Of a DNA stretch of 64,000 bases, positions 26,604 to 35,077 are shown piece after piece (position 1 is the stretch's first letter; the number at the start of each line of letters is the position of its first letter). Location: contig JAHCJV010000014.1 in NCBI GenBank assembly GCA_026126105.1, positions 25,050-89,049 of the forward strand, in the 5' to 3' direction. The DNA is from Enhydrobacter sp. (GTDB taxonomy: Bacteria > Pseudomonadota > Alphaproteobacteria > Reyranellales > Reyranellaceae). The notes beneath the pieces were generated by a model, which was not told where the DNA came from, made no database searches, and saw only the letters and a program-made list of their open reading frames with translations. The translations under genes were made by a program, and so were the position numbers.

Positions 26604-27692
26604 TCAGGTGGAAGGCACTGTGATGGGGGCGACATTGCGCTCGCGCTTCGCGTCGAGTGCATCGAGGGTCGTTAGAAGAATGCCTACTCGGTAGGCCGAG
26701 GACATCCACTCGGCGAGGCGCGGATAGTTATCGACGAGCCAATTGAAGGCACCTTGAACGGCGACGAAGGCAGCAGCCGCCTGCGTGACCTCCCCCAGCG
26801 TGACACGCCCGATGATGTAGTTGGGCGCACAGAGCACGAGGCCGATGATCGGCGCCAGCAGCGTGTTGCCGTGCGACACGAATGTCGTGCGCATATGCTG
26901 GCCGCATAGCCGCTTCCATTGGTCGATCACGCTTTGCTGGGCGGCCGCGAGTGTGGGGGCATCCTCGGCATAGGGGCTCAAGGTCGTCCGTGTATTGACC
27001 CGCGCGACGACGTACTTGAAGTCCGCTTCGGCCTGGTTCTTGCGCTCGATGACGTCGACCATGTACCGGCCCACAACCATCATCGATACCGTCGTTGCCG
27101 CTGCGTAAACGATGGAGGCCCCCACGAGATAGCCGGGAATCCGCACGACGCCTTCCCAGATCCGGATCTCGAGGCTGCCGCCCACGTTCCAGAGCACGAC
27201 GACGAAAGTACCGGCAGCAAGCAGGGAACTCAGGAGGCCGACCACCAGATCGATCGGCGCGTCGGTCGCGATGCGCGCATCCTCGGTGATGCGATACTCC
27301 GGATTCTGGCGTTGGCCGTCCACGAACCCTGCGCGCTGGTAGCGTTGCTCCCCAAGCCACGCCGCGATGAGGCGACTGGTCAGCCAGTCGCGCCACAGAC
27401 GCTGGAAGGTCATGCGCCCCCAGACGGCCGCGACGGCCAGCGAGATACTCGCGGTCGCGAGTACGAAAAGCAGTTGTGCCAAATGCCAGATCTGGCGGCC
27501 TTCGCGCGCTTCGAGGGCATTGAAGAAGTCGCGGTTCCAATAGTTGAGCCGGTATTGGACAAAGACCTGCAGCACGACGCCCACGACCAGAATGGTGAGC
27601 AGGGTCCACGCCGTCGGCCCTCGCCAGAAGCCCCCTGCCGTCTTCCAGAAGCGCCGCATGACGACGTGCGCGGACGAAATCTCGATCGGCAT
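26604..27692 (-). CDS. SbmA/BacA-like (YddA-type) membrane protein lacking an ATPase domain
   Basis: 362 residues with about six transmembrane helices. The family segment YRLNYWNRDFFNALEAREG near residues 48-66 and WRDWLTSRLIAAWL are typical of the ABC_membrane_2/SbmA-BacA group. YddA and its mycobacterial relatives carry a nucleotide-binding domain after the membrane part; here the protein ends where that would begin, so it looks like the proton-driven SbmA/BacA form, which imports peptides and other hydrophilic compounds. It is the last gene of the FixK-linked operon and starts 1 nt after the glucokinase stop. Role in that operon unclear. Confidence 0.8.
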   Translation of the reverse strand: MPIEISSAHVVMRRFWKTAGGFWRGPTAWTLLTILVVGVVLQVFVQYRLNYWNRDFFNALEAREGRQIWHLAQLLFVLATASISLAVAAVWGRMTFQRLWRDWLTSRLIAAWLGEQRYQRAGFVDGQRQNPEYRITEDARIATDAPIDLVVGLLSSLLAAGTFVVVLWNVGGSLEIRIWEGVVRIPGYLVGASIVYAAATTVSMMVVGRYMVDVIERKNQAEADFKYVVARVNTRTTLSPYAEDAPTLAAAQQSVIDQWKRLCGQHMRTTFVSHGNTLLAPIIGLVLCAPNYIIGRVTLGEVTQAAAAFVAVQGAFNWLVDNYPRLAEWMSSAYRVGILLTTLDALDAKRERNVAPITVPST

Positions 27693-27693
27693 G

Positions 27694-28674
27694 TCAGCGG
27701 CTCGCTGCCGGTCGCACCTGCTCCTGCGCCAGCCTTGCCAGGTTGATCAGACCGGCAAATGCCGGCGTCGGATGAAGGATGACGCGTGTCGGAATGCGCT
27801 CAAGGTACGGCCGCATACGGCCCTTTGCCACGAAGTTCTCGCGGAATGCGGAGTGTGCCAGATGGTTGACGAACCGCGGCACGATGCCGCCGCCGATGAA
27901 GACTCCGCCCTTCGCTCCAAACGTCAAGGCGACATCACCCGCAACCGCTCCAAGGAAGGCACAGAAGGCGTCCACGGCGGCACGGCAAGTGGGCGAGCTG
28001 CCGTCGAAGGCCGCAGCCGTCACATCGCTCGGCGCCCGCCGGGGCGACTCGCAGCCTTCGAGCTCGGCGATCGCCTGATGCAGGTTGACCAGTCCAGCGC
28101 CCGACAGGACGCGTTCCGCCGACACGCGTCCGTAGCGCTGGCGGAGGACGGCGACGATACGGTCGTAGTAGCTGCTCATGCTCGCCAGCGAAGCATGGCC
28201 GCCTTCGCTGGCGACGACGCTGCGACCCGCGGGGCCGACTATGACGCACGCCATACCGAGCCCGGTACCGGGCGAGATGATGGCCATCGGGGACCCAGGG
28301 ACGGCGCTGCCCTCGGGACCGATCGCGCGGCTTTGGCTGGGGGCGAGGTCGGGAAGCCCTCCAGCGGTAGCCTCGAGGTCGTTGACGATCCGCACCCAGG
28401 GAAGCGACAACGCCCGACCAATCTCCTCCTCGTCGAGAATCCATGCCGCATTGGTGAGCTTGCATCGACCGCCCTCGACCGGACCGGCGGCCGCCAGCAG
28501 CGCGCCAGCGATTGGCTCGTCGCCATGGTCGACCGCCAGGAAGTCGCGCATCGCTTCGATCGCACTGGGTCGTGACCCGACCTCGGTCGACCATGTGCCG
28601 CCGGTCAAGTGCCCGTTCGCCAGCGTGAAGCGGGCGTACGTGCCCCCAATGTCGGCGAGGAGAATGCGGCTCAT
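27694..28674 (-). CDS. glk: Glucokinase
   Basis: Phosphorylates glucose to glucose-6-phosphate with ATP. 326 residues of the bacterial GlcK (ROK-unrelated, COG0837) type: DIGGTYARF at the N-terminus binds phosphate, the catalytic-Asp region is VNDLEATAGGLP, SPGTGLGMACVI is the second phosphate loop, and SEGGHAS is the glucose-contact motif. ATG 28674 overlaps the stop of the beta-glucosidase gene (ATGA). That coupling makes sense: glucose released from beta-glucosides is phosphorylated at once. Confidence 0.92.
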   Translation of the reverse strand: MSRILLADIGGTYARFTLANGHLTGGTWSTEVGSRPSAIEAMRDFLAVDHGDEPIAGALLAAAGPVEGGRCKLTNAAWILDEEEIGRALSLPWVRIVNDLEATAGGLPDLAPSQSRAIGPEGSAVPGSPMAIISPGTGLGMACVIVGPAGRSVVASEGGHASLASMSSYYDRIVAVLRQRYGRVSAERVLSGAGLVNLHQAIAELEGCESPRRAPSDVTAAAFDGSSPTCRAAVDAFCAFLGAVAGDVALTFGAKGGVFIGGGIVPRFVNHLAHSAFRENFVAKGRMRPYLERIPTRVILHPTPAFAGLINLARLAQEQVRPAASR

Positions 28675-30053
28675 CGGGCCGCTTCCATCGCTTCGGCATG
28701 GATCATTCGCGCATACCAGTGCGCGGAAGCCTTCGGAATGCGCCGCTGTGTGGCGAAATCCACGTAGACCAGCCCGAACCGGTTCTCGTAGCCCGCCCCC
28801 CATTCGAAGTTGTCGAGCAGCGACCACACGAAGTAGCCCCGCACATCGGCACCAGCCGAGACCGCTTCGCGAAGGGCGCCGCCGTAGATTCGCAGGTACG
28901 AAATTCGTTCGAGATCGATCACTTCGCCCGCTTCGTTCGGCTTCTCGTTGGCTCCCGCACCATTTTCGGTGACGTAGATCGGCAAACGATACCGCCTATG
29001 AACGTCGAGCAAGACATCCCGAAAGGCGGCCGGATCCACCTGCCAGCCAATCGGCGAGCGGCGTACGTTGGGGGGCGCGTCCGCCCAGGCGAACCCCAGC
29101 GGCGCCTTGGAGTCGGCCCGTGCATAGATCGGCGAATAGTGATTGAGCCCGAACCAGTCGACCGGGCGCCGGATGCGGTCGAGGTCGCCGGACTGCATCG
29201 CGGACTCCATCAGGGGTGCCAACGCCGTCGGATATGTTCCGAGCAGCTGCGGTTCGGGAAAGGCCCTGTTCCAATAGGCGTCGAGCAGACGCGCCGCGGC
29301 GGCGTCCCCAGGAGTGGCATCGACCGGCCGGCTCGGTTGCACATTGTGGATGGCGCCGATGACGGACGACGGTGCTGCAGTTCGAATCGCGTCGACGCCG
29401 GCGCCATGTGCCAGGTTCACATGATGGATCGCCCGGCACAGCGCCGCCGCATCGGTCTGGCCCGGCGGATGCCACGCGAAGCCGTAGCCGAACAGCGTGA
29501 ACACGGAAGGCTCGTTGAATGTCGCAAAATGCCTTACCCGGTCGCCGTACCGGCGCGCCACCAGCGCGGCGTAGTCGCCAAACCACCCTCGGATGTCGCG
29601 GTTCAGCCAGCCACCCCGCTCCTGCAACGCCTGCGGCAGATCCCAGTGGTAAAGGCAGAGCCATGGCTGGATCCCGGCGGCCAACAAGCCGTCGATCAGC
29701 CGATCGTAGAAAGCGAGGCCCGCTTCGTTCGGCGGACCAAGCCCTGTCGGCAGCACGCGCGGCCAGGCGACGGAAAAGCGGTAGGCCTGGATGCCAAGCT
29801 GGTGCATCAAGGCGATGTCTTCACCGTAGCGATGATAGTGGTCGCAGGCCACGTCGCCGGTGTCGCCATTATCGATGTGTCCGGGTACCTTGCAGTACTC
29901 GTCCCAGATGCTCGGGCCCCGGCCGTCGACCTGGCTCGCCCCTTCGATCTGATAGCTCGACGTGGAGACCCCCCAGACGAAGTCTCGCGGCAGGGCGCGT
30001 AAGAGCGCGGCAGGGCCAGTGCCGCAATTGAGCACCTCGTCCTGAATGGTCAT
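28671..30053 (-). CDS. Beta-glucosidase, glycoside hydrolase family 1
   Basis: 460 residues, cytosolic (no signal peptide), TIM-barrel GH1. The acid/base Glu181 is in TFNEP and the nucleophile Glu near residue 370 is in YVTENG. FVWGVSTSSYQIEG at the N-terminus and SLLDNFEW near the C-terminus are diagnostic. It should release glucose from cellobiose or other small beta-glucosides. It lies between an alcohol dehydrogenase (14-nt gap) and glucokinase (4-nt overlap) in an operon behind a FixK box, which is an unusual setting for this enzyme. Confidence 0.93.
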   Translation of the reverse strand: MTIQDEVLNCGTGPAALLRALPRDFVWGVSTSSYQIEGASQVDGRGPSIWDEYCKVPGHIDNGDTGDVACDHYHRYGEDIALMHQLGIQAYRFSVAWPRVLPTGLGPPNEAGLAFYDRLIDGLLAAGIQPWLCLYHWDLPQALQERGGWLNRDIRGWFGDYAALVARRYGDRVRHFATFNEPSVFTLFGYGFAWHPPGQTDAAALCRAIHHVNLAHGAGVDAIRTAAPSSVIGAIHNVQPSRPVDATPGDAAAARLLDAYWNRAFPEPQLLGTYPTALAPLMESAMQSGDLDRIRRPVDWFGLNHYSPIYARADSKAPLGFAWADAPPNVRRSPIGWQVDPAAFRDVLLDVHRRYRLPIYVTENGAGANEKPNEAGEVIDLERISYLRIYGGALREAVSAGADVRGYFVWSLLDNFEWGAGYENRFGLVYVDFATQRRIPKASAHWYARMIHAEAMEAAR

Positions 30054-30067
30054 GTGTTTCCTCCCCG

Positions 30068-31141
30068 CTACACGCTGATGGCAACCTTGAGGACACCGTC
30101 ACGCTGATTGGCAAAAAGCTCGTAGGCTTCCTCGATGCGATCGAGCGTGAAGCGATGGGTGACCAGTGACTTGAGATCGATGCGGCCAGAAGCGATGACC
30201 GACATCAGCCGGCGCATACGCTCCTTGCCGCCGGGGCAGAGTGAGGTGACGATCTTGTTGTCGCCGAGCCCTGCCGCAAAGGCATCCAGGGGAATGCGAA
30301 GGTCGGTCGAATAGACCCCGAGGCTCGACAGCGTTCCGCCCGGCCTCAGCACACGCAATGCGCCCTCGAAGGTCGCCTGCGTGCCCAGCGCCTCGATCGC
30401 CACATCGACGCCGCGGCCGTCGGTGAGCCCGAGGATCGCCTGCACGGGATCCTCCTGCTGGAAGTCGACCACGTGATCGACGCCGAGGGCGCGCGCCATT
30501 GTCAGCCGCTCCGGAACGGTGTCGACCGCAATGATCGTGGTAGCTCCCATGAGGCGGGCGCCCGCCGCCGCGCAGAGGCCGATCGGACCCTGGGCGAAGA
30601 CGGCGACGGTATCTCCGATCCGCACCCCGCCGCTCTCCGCGCCGGAGAAGCCGGTGGACATGATGTCGGGACACATCAGTACCTGCTCGTCGGTAAGTCC
30701 GTCCGGCACCGGCGCGAGATTCGCCATGGCATCCGGCACCAGCACGAACTCCGCCTGGCAGCCGTCGATGGTGTTGCCGAAGCGCCAGCCGCCCATCGGC
30801 TTGAAGCCGTGGCGCGTGCCCGCACCGTCCTGGGAATACTGTCCGCACAGGCAGGCGTTGCTATATCCACTGGGCGTGATCGCGCCCGCAATGACGCGCT
30901 GGCCTTCCTGAAAGCCGGCGACCGCGGAGCCCAGCTTCTCAATCACACCGACGGGCTCGTGACCGATCGTCAATCCTTTGATGACGGGATACTCACCGCG
31001 AAGGATGTGGACGTCGGTTCCGCAAATGGTGGTCGTCGTCACGCGCAACAGCGCGTCGAGAGGACCCACGTCCGGAATAGGCTTGGATTCCAGCACGATC
31101 CGACCGGGCTCGACGAACACGGCGGCCTTCATCTTCGGCAT
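30068..31141 (-). CDS. Zinc-dependent alcohol dehydrogenase, secondary-alcohol/threonine-dehydrogenase-like
   Basis: About 357 residues of the MDR family. Catalytic zinc ligands are Cys in ICGTDVH, His-Glu in GHEPVG, and an Asp in the PDIMSTGFSGAE region. The structural-zinc Cys cluster is missing (the lobe reads CLCGQYSQDGAG), as in isopropanol/secondary alcohol dehydrogenases. The cofactor motif is AQGPIGLCAAAGAR with an acidic AVD end, pointing to NAD. AGGAG precedes ATG 31141 at good spacing, so this start is preferred over the longer frame. First gene of the operon behind the FixK box at 31195. Confidence 0.9.
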   Translation of the reverse strand: MPKMKAAVFVEPGRIVLESKPIPDVGPLDALLRVTTTTICGTDVHILRGEYPVIKGLTIGHEPVGVIEKLGSAVAGFQEGQRVIAGAITPSGYSNACLCGQYSQDGAGTRHGFKPMGGWRFGNTIDGCQAEFVLVPDAMANLAPVPDGLTDEQVLMCPDIMSTGFSGAESGGVRIGDTVAVFAQGPIGLCAAAGARLMGATTIIAVDTVPERLTMARALGVDHVVDFQQEDPVQAILGLTDGRGVDVAIEALGTQATFEGALRVLRPGGTLSSLGVYSTDLRIPLDAFAAGLGDNKIVTSLCPGGKERMRRLMSVIASGRIDLKSLVTHRFTLDRIEEAYELFANQRDGVLKVAISV

Positions 31142-31194
31142 CGCACACTCCTGCATGATTTCAGGAAGCTTAACGGTTGGCGCCTTCGCAGCCC

Positions 31195-31208
31195 TTGACC
31201 TGGGTCAA
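31195..31208. promoter_or_regulatory. FNR/FixK box (TTGAC-N4-GTCAA)
   Basis: TTGACCTGGGTCAA with perfectly symmetric arms. Centre is about 60.5 nt upstream of ATG 31141, the same spacing as the other boxes in this window. Predicted to drive alcohol dehydrogenase - beta-glucosidase - glucokinase - SbmA-like. Confidence 0.78.
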
Positions 31209-31236
31209 GCGACGAACGCGCGGAGCAATAGACTCT

Positions 31237-31851
31237 CTAGCGAGAGACCTGATGCTGGTCCGCCGAAGCGCAACGGCGAACCGCGGTGATGGCAGTCGCT
31301 CCCCCACGCAGATCGAGAACCAGCTCGGCATCAAACCGGGGCTGGCCTTCCTCTTCTTCGAGAAGATCGAACCGCAGCACCATGGACTTCCCGAACTGCA
31401 TCGCATCGAGCAAGGCATCGGAAATCGACGCTGCGGAGATCGACGGTGCCAAGTCCTGATGTGAATCGGCCACAACGGCGTAGGAGTCGGCAAAGAGCAG
31501 CTCTGCCGGAAAGACGCGGCCATCCACGGTGATCTCGACGCCTGGACGCTCTTTCAGCTGCTCCGGCTCGGCGCCCGCAGGCAACAGAGGGCCGAGCGTG
31601 GAAGGGTAGATCTCGAGAACGAGATATCTCCGCTTTCCACTCTCGTTGCACATGAGCACGACGGCATCGATATCGAGATTGCTCTCGTTAGGATCGGCCA
31701 CGGCATAGCTCGGAGGGTCGACACCCGGCTCCGTCACCCAGGCCTTCCCCGCCGCGTCCTGAACGCCGGCGGACGCCGTGGCGAGCATCATGCACGCGAG
31801 CATCGTGACCAGAGTCAATGTTGCCGCGAAGAGTCTTCTGGAGGTTTGCAT
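31237..31851 (-). CDS. Secreted protein of unknown function
   Basis: ATG 31851 gives MQTSRRLFAATLTLVTMLACMMLATASA, a signal peptide. The longer upstream frame lies inside the usp gene. The mature part (about 175 residues) looks like a beta-rich domain (KRRYLVLEIYPSTLGPLL, VEITVDGRVFPAELLF) resembling the general form of exported stress or invasion-associated proteins, but I recognise no specific family. Last gene of the fixK-cbs-usp-usp operon (17-nt gap), so low-oxygen co-expression is likely. Two Cys in the mature part may pair. Confidence 0.65.
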   Translation of the reverse strand: MQTSRRLFAATLTLVTMLACMMLATASAGVQDAAGKAWVTEPGVDPPSYAVADPNESNLDIDAVVLMCNESGKRRYLVLEIYPSTLGPLLPAGAEPEQLKERPGVEITVDGRVFPAELLFADSYAVVADSHQDLAPSISAASISDALLDAMQFGKSMVLRFDLLEEEEGQPRFDAELVLDLRGGATAITAVRRCASADQHQVSR

Positions 31852-31868
31852 CGCACTTCTCCGCGCGA

Positions 31869-32702
31869 TCAGTGCGCCATCAATACAGGAACCGTCATGC
31901 TTGAAAGCATCGTCCGGCTGACGCCTCCCAGCATCATCTCCCGCAGCCGCGAATGGCCGTAGAGGCCCATCACGATCAGGTCGACGTCTTCGTCCGCGGC
32001 GCGCGACAGGATGGTGTTGCCGACATCGGCATCCGGCGCTACGTCGCGCTGCACGGTGACCTTGACGCCGTGGCGCGCGAGCCAGGCCGCCGCGTCGGCG
32101 CCCGGCTCTTCGCCGTGACCCTCGGGCGTGACCTTCGGTTCGACCACGAGCACGATCACCTTCTGCGCCGCCTTCAGGATGGGGAGCGCATCGGTGGCCG
32201 CCCGGGCGCTCTCGCGGCTGGCGTTCCAGCACAGCATCACGACTTGGCCGACAGGCTTTTCGACACCGATGAACGGTACGACCAGCACCGGCCTCCCGCT
32301 CGCAAGGGCGACCGCTTCGGGAACACCTCCGGGCTCGGTCGCGTCATCGACCTGCGATTGGCCGACGACGAGGAGGTCGGCGTAGCGACCGCAGACGGCC
32401 AACACGTCGTTGAGGCGGCCATCGATTGGACGCCATTCGGTCGGCAGGTGCTTCCCTTTGAGCGCCTGATCGAACAGCTTGCGGGAAGCAGCCTTGCTTG
32501 CGGCGGCTCCTTCCTCATAGGCTTTCAAGAGCGGCGCCATGCTGAACCCGTCCCCGACAAAGAGGGGAACTCCGAATGGCGGCGTTGCATGGACGCCGAC
32601 AAGGCTGGCACCGAACCTGTCCGCGAGCTGCGTCGCGACTTCGAGCCGTCGGGGAGTTGCAGCCCCGGAATCGCACTGGACGATTATCGTCTTGAAACTC
32701 AT
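31869..32702 (-). CDS. Universal stress protein, tandem UspA domains
   Basis: About 277 residues made of two Usp domains (about 1-145 and 150-277). The second holds the ATP-binding pattern G-2x-G-9x-G in GLYGHSRLREMMLGGVSRTML; the first lacks it. ATG 32702 (MSFKTIIVQCDSG) is the family start; the upstream extension is not conserved-looking. Close paralogue of 42095-42931, whose last domain is nearly the same (both contain LCWNASRESARAA). 16 nt after the preceding usp gene in the fixK operon. Confidence 0.9.
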   Translation of the reverse strand: MSFKTIIVQCDSGAATPRRLEVATQLADRFGASLVGVHATPPFGVPLFVGDGFSMAPLLKAYEEGAAASKAASRKLFDQALKGKHLPTEWRPIDGRLNDVLAVCGRYADLLVVGQSQVDDATEPGGVPEAVALASGRPVLVVPFIGVEKPVGQVVMLCWNASRESARAATDALPILKAAQKVIVLVVEPKVTPEGHGEEPGADAAAWLARHGVKVTVQRDVAPDADVGNTILSRAADEDVDLIVMGLYGHSRLREMMLGGVSRTMLSSMTVPVLMAH

Positions 32703-32718
32703 TGGTTTCTCCGCGTGC

Positions 32719-33573
32719 TCAATGTGACAGGAAGAGAACAGTCGGCGGCTTGTGCAGCATGCTCTCGGTCGCGCCGCCAAGAATGAATTCCCTCAGACGC
32801 GAATGTCCGTATGCGCCCATCACAAGCAGCTGCGCCCGATGCCCCGACACATGGGCACCCAGCACCTCGCCGATCGGACGGCCTGCGGCTTTCACCTCGT
32901 CAATCACGCAATCGACGCCGTGAAATGCCAGATGGTGGGCAAGCTCCGCTCCCGCATGGTCTGATTCCATTGCCTTCTCGCCCGTCACCGTGAGGATTCT
33001 CACATGCTTTGCCGTCTGGAGGATCGGGATTGCATCGGCGATCGCCCTCGCCGCTGCGCGGCTCTTGTCCCAGGCCACGATCACCGTATCGAACGCGGCT
33101 CGTGCGGCGGCGCTGTCCGGTACGACGATCGCGGGATGACCCGATTGGAAGAGGATGGTCTCGACGTTCCATTGCGCGTCGAACTGCGAGACATGCCCTC
33201 CGTGCGGCATCGGAAGGATGGTCAGGTCGCGAAGGCGCGAACAAGCGGCCAGCACGTCGGGAACTTCGTACGGACGACACGTCCTGAGAATGCGTTCGCC
33301 GAAAACGCCACGCCTCTTTGCGGCCTCCTCGAATGCCGCGAGCAGCCTCTCGGCGTCGTGCTCGCTCTTCCGGTATTCCTCACCGACCATGGCGGAAACG
33401 TCGAGGAGGACATTGCCGAGAATGCTCTGCGGCACGCGAGGCCTGACGGCGCACGCGATCGCAGAGACACGCGGTGCTAGTGCCGCTGCGATCTCGACAG
33501 CCGAATTCACCGCGTCAACCGATACGCCGGCGGGGTAGATCCTGAGGACGACGAGAATGTTACGGAACGACAA
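32719..33573 (-). CDS. Universal stress protein, tandem UspA domains
   Basis: 284 residues, two Usp domains (about 1-150 and 155-284). Starts MSFRNILVVLRIYPAG; the C-terminal domain has VMGAYGHSRLREFILGGATESML, matching the ATP-binding G-2x-G-9x-G pattern. It is more distant from the other two Usp proteins here than they are from each other. 36 nt downstream of the CBS-BON gene and 16 nt upstream of the next usp, in the fixK operon. Confidence 0.9.
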   Translation of the reverse strand: MSFRNILVVLRIYPAGVSVDAVNSAVEIAAALAPRVSAIACAVRPRVPQSILGNVLLDVSAMVGEEYRKSEHDAERLLAAFEEAAKRRGVFGERILRTCRPYEVPDVLAACSRLRDLTILPMPHGGHVSQFDAQWNVETILFQSGHPAIVVPDSAAARAAFDTVIVAWDKSRAAARAIADAIPILQTAKHVRILTVTGEKAMESDHAGAELAHHLAFHGVDCVIDEVKAAGRPIGEVLGAHVSGHRAQLLVMGAYGHSRLREFILGGATESMLHKPPTVLFLSH

Positions 33574-33609
33574 GGTTCCCTCCTCCTGATCCGCCCTTGG
33601 CGTCGTTAT

Positions 33610-34272
33610 CTACAAGCCCACCCGGGTCACCGACAGCGGCACGATGTGCATGTGGACTTCGACCGCCTGGATGCCGGGTACGTTCTCCGCCGCCACGCGA
33701 TAGGCATCGCGCACCAGATCGGAGGGCACGACTCCCCACAGGTGGGCAACGCCGCCGTTCACCACGACGTCGAGCTGTCGCGCGAGCGACCAGGCGCGCC
33801 CCTGGCATGCAGCCGAGACCTCACGTCGAAGGTGCTCGTCACGGCTAGGCGGCAATTCCTCCCGCCCTCCCCCCGACCCGAGCGAGATCAGTGCGCGCAA
33901 GAGATCGATACGGCTGACGATGCCCACGACTGCGCGCTCCCGCAGGATTGGCACACGCTTGATCCGTCGCTCCGTCATCAGCTTTGCCAGCGCGGCAATC
34001 GGCGTATCCTCGTCGGCGGTCACGACGTCGCGCGTCATGACATCGACGACCTGGCACGATCCTGCGCTAGCGAAGCTGTCCGTGGCGTCATCGCCTTCCG
34101 CCGAGCAACGGAGCAGGTCCGCTTCGCTCAAGATGCCGATCATCTGTCCCGCAGTATCCACCACCGGCATCGCACTGACGTGGCAGTTGACCAGCAACTG
34201 AGCGGCCTCCAGAACCGTGGCGTCGGCCGACAGCGACATCACTCCGTCCGACATCATATCTCTGGCGTACAT
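33610..34272 (-). CDS. CBS-pair plus BON-domain protein (paralogue)
   Basis: 220 residues with the same order as 24968-25663: CBS (MMSDGVMSLSADATVLEAAQLL), CBS (VMTRDVVTADEDTPIAALAKLM), BON (VAHLWGVVPSDLVRDAYRVAAENVPGI). The two proteins share the BON phrase HLWG-VPSD and clearly come from a duplication. A linker between the CBS repeats is rich in Asp/Ser. Lies 26 nt after fixK, so co-transcribed with it. Confidence 0.88.
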   Translation of the reverse strand: MYARDMMSDGVMSLSADATVLEAAQLLVNCHVSAMPVVDTAGQMIGILSEADLLRCSAEGDDATDSFASAGSCQVVDVMTRDVVTADEDTPIAALAKLMTERRIKRVPILRERAVVGIVSRIDLLRALISLGSGGGREELPPSRDEHLRREVSAACQGRAWSLARQLDVVVNGGVAHLWGVVPSDLVRDAYRVAAENVPGIQAVEVHMHIVPLSVTRVGL

Positions 34273-34298
34273 TGCGGTCTCTCCTCGAGAGGGAGGGA

Positions 34299-34982
34299 TC
34301 AGGCGTCGAGGAGCTGAAGGCCCGCCTTGTCAGCCAAAACGATGGTCCGGCCGGCCTCGGCAAGACGGATCAGTCCGTCGCGCACCATCTGGGTCAGCGT
34401 ACGGGACACCGTCTCGATGGTGAGGCCGAGATGGTCGGCGATGTCGGTGCGCTGCATCGGCAGCACCACCTTGTCGGCGCCGGGATGGCGACGCGCCATG
34501 TCGAGCAGGAAGCTCGCCATCTTCTCGAGCGCGCTCTTGCGGCCGAGCAGCACCATGTGATCGTGCGCACGGTCGAGGTTGGTCAGCATCGCGGCCATGA
34601 GCTGCTCGCCGAATGCCGGGTCATCATGCACGAGGCTGGCGAAACGGCTGCGACGATAGGCAATCACCACCACCTCGTCGACCGCCTCGGCGGTAAAGCG
34701 GTGGCGGTCGCCGCTTTCCAGGCCGAATACGTCGCCTGCGAGATGGAATGCGTCGATCTGTCGACGTCCATCGGCCAACAGCTTGCCGGTGCGCACCGTT
34801 CCCGAGACCACCTTGTAGAAGTACGTACCAGCGTCACCTTCGGCGAACACCTCTTCACCGCGGGCGAATCGCTGACGAGCGGCATGCTGTGCCTCATCGG
34901 CGCCGCGCGGCAGGGCGGAGACGCCCCGCATGGCAAGGGCGGCGGGAATACGTGAGGCGGAGGTGGCGGTGAAAGCTTGCAT
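34299..34982 (-). CDS. fixK: Crp/Fnr-family regulator, FixK type
   Basis: 227 residues: cAMP-receptor-like beta-roll (about 35-120, GEEVFAEGDAGTYFYKVVSGTVR), dimer helix, and a winged helix with recognition helix IETVSRTLTQM. The E-xx-S-R pattern is that of FNR and predicts binding to TTGAT-N4-ATCAA, matching five boxes in this window. The whole protein has no cysteine, so it cannot hold FNR's Fe-S cluster nor the redox Cys known for Bradyrhizobium FixK2; it should report oxygen only through FixLJ. First gene of the fixK-cbs-usp-usp-orf operon. A FixJ-like site is suspected at 35058-35077. Confidence 0.88.
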   Translation of the reverse strand: MQAFTATSASRIPAALAMRGVSALPRGADEAQHAARQRFARGEEVFAEGDAGTYFYKVVSGTVRTGKLLADGRRQIDAFHLAGDVFGLESGDRHRFTAEAVDEVVVIAYRRSRFASLVHDDPAFGEQLMAAMLTNLDRAHDHMVLLGRKSALEKMASFLLDMARRHPGADKVVLPMQRTDIADHLGLTIETVSRTLTQMVRDGLIRLAEAGRTIVLADKAGLQLLDA

Positions 34983-35057
34983 CGTTGTCTCCCATCGAGG
35001 CTTGCGCGATGAGGGGTGAATACCGCCGGGTCGGCCGATGCAAAATTCAGGTCTTCT

Positions 35058-35077
35058 CCTAAGGGGTTCTACCTAGG
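35058..35077 (-). promoter_or_regulatory. Possible FixJ-type site upstream of fixK
   Basis: Read on the minus strand this is CCTAGGTAGAACCCCTTAGG, which contains the GTAG-N4-CCCTTA look of FixJ sites at fixK promoters as I recall them. Its centre is about 85 nt upstream of the fixK start. It overlaps the stop codon of the P-type ATPase gene. The match is from memory, so confidence is low. Confidence 0.35.

Noticed and set aside
26604..27692. SbmA-like gene as a truncated ABC exporter pseudogene
   Set aside because: Length and ending fit the complete ATPase-free SbmA/BacA form, and the frame is intact with tight operon spacing.
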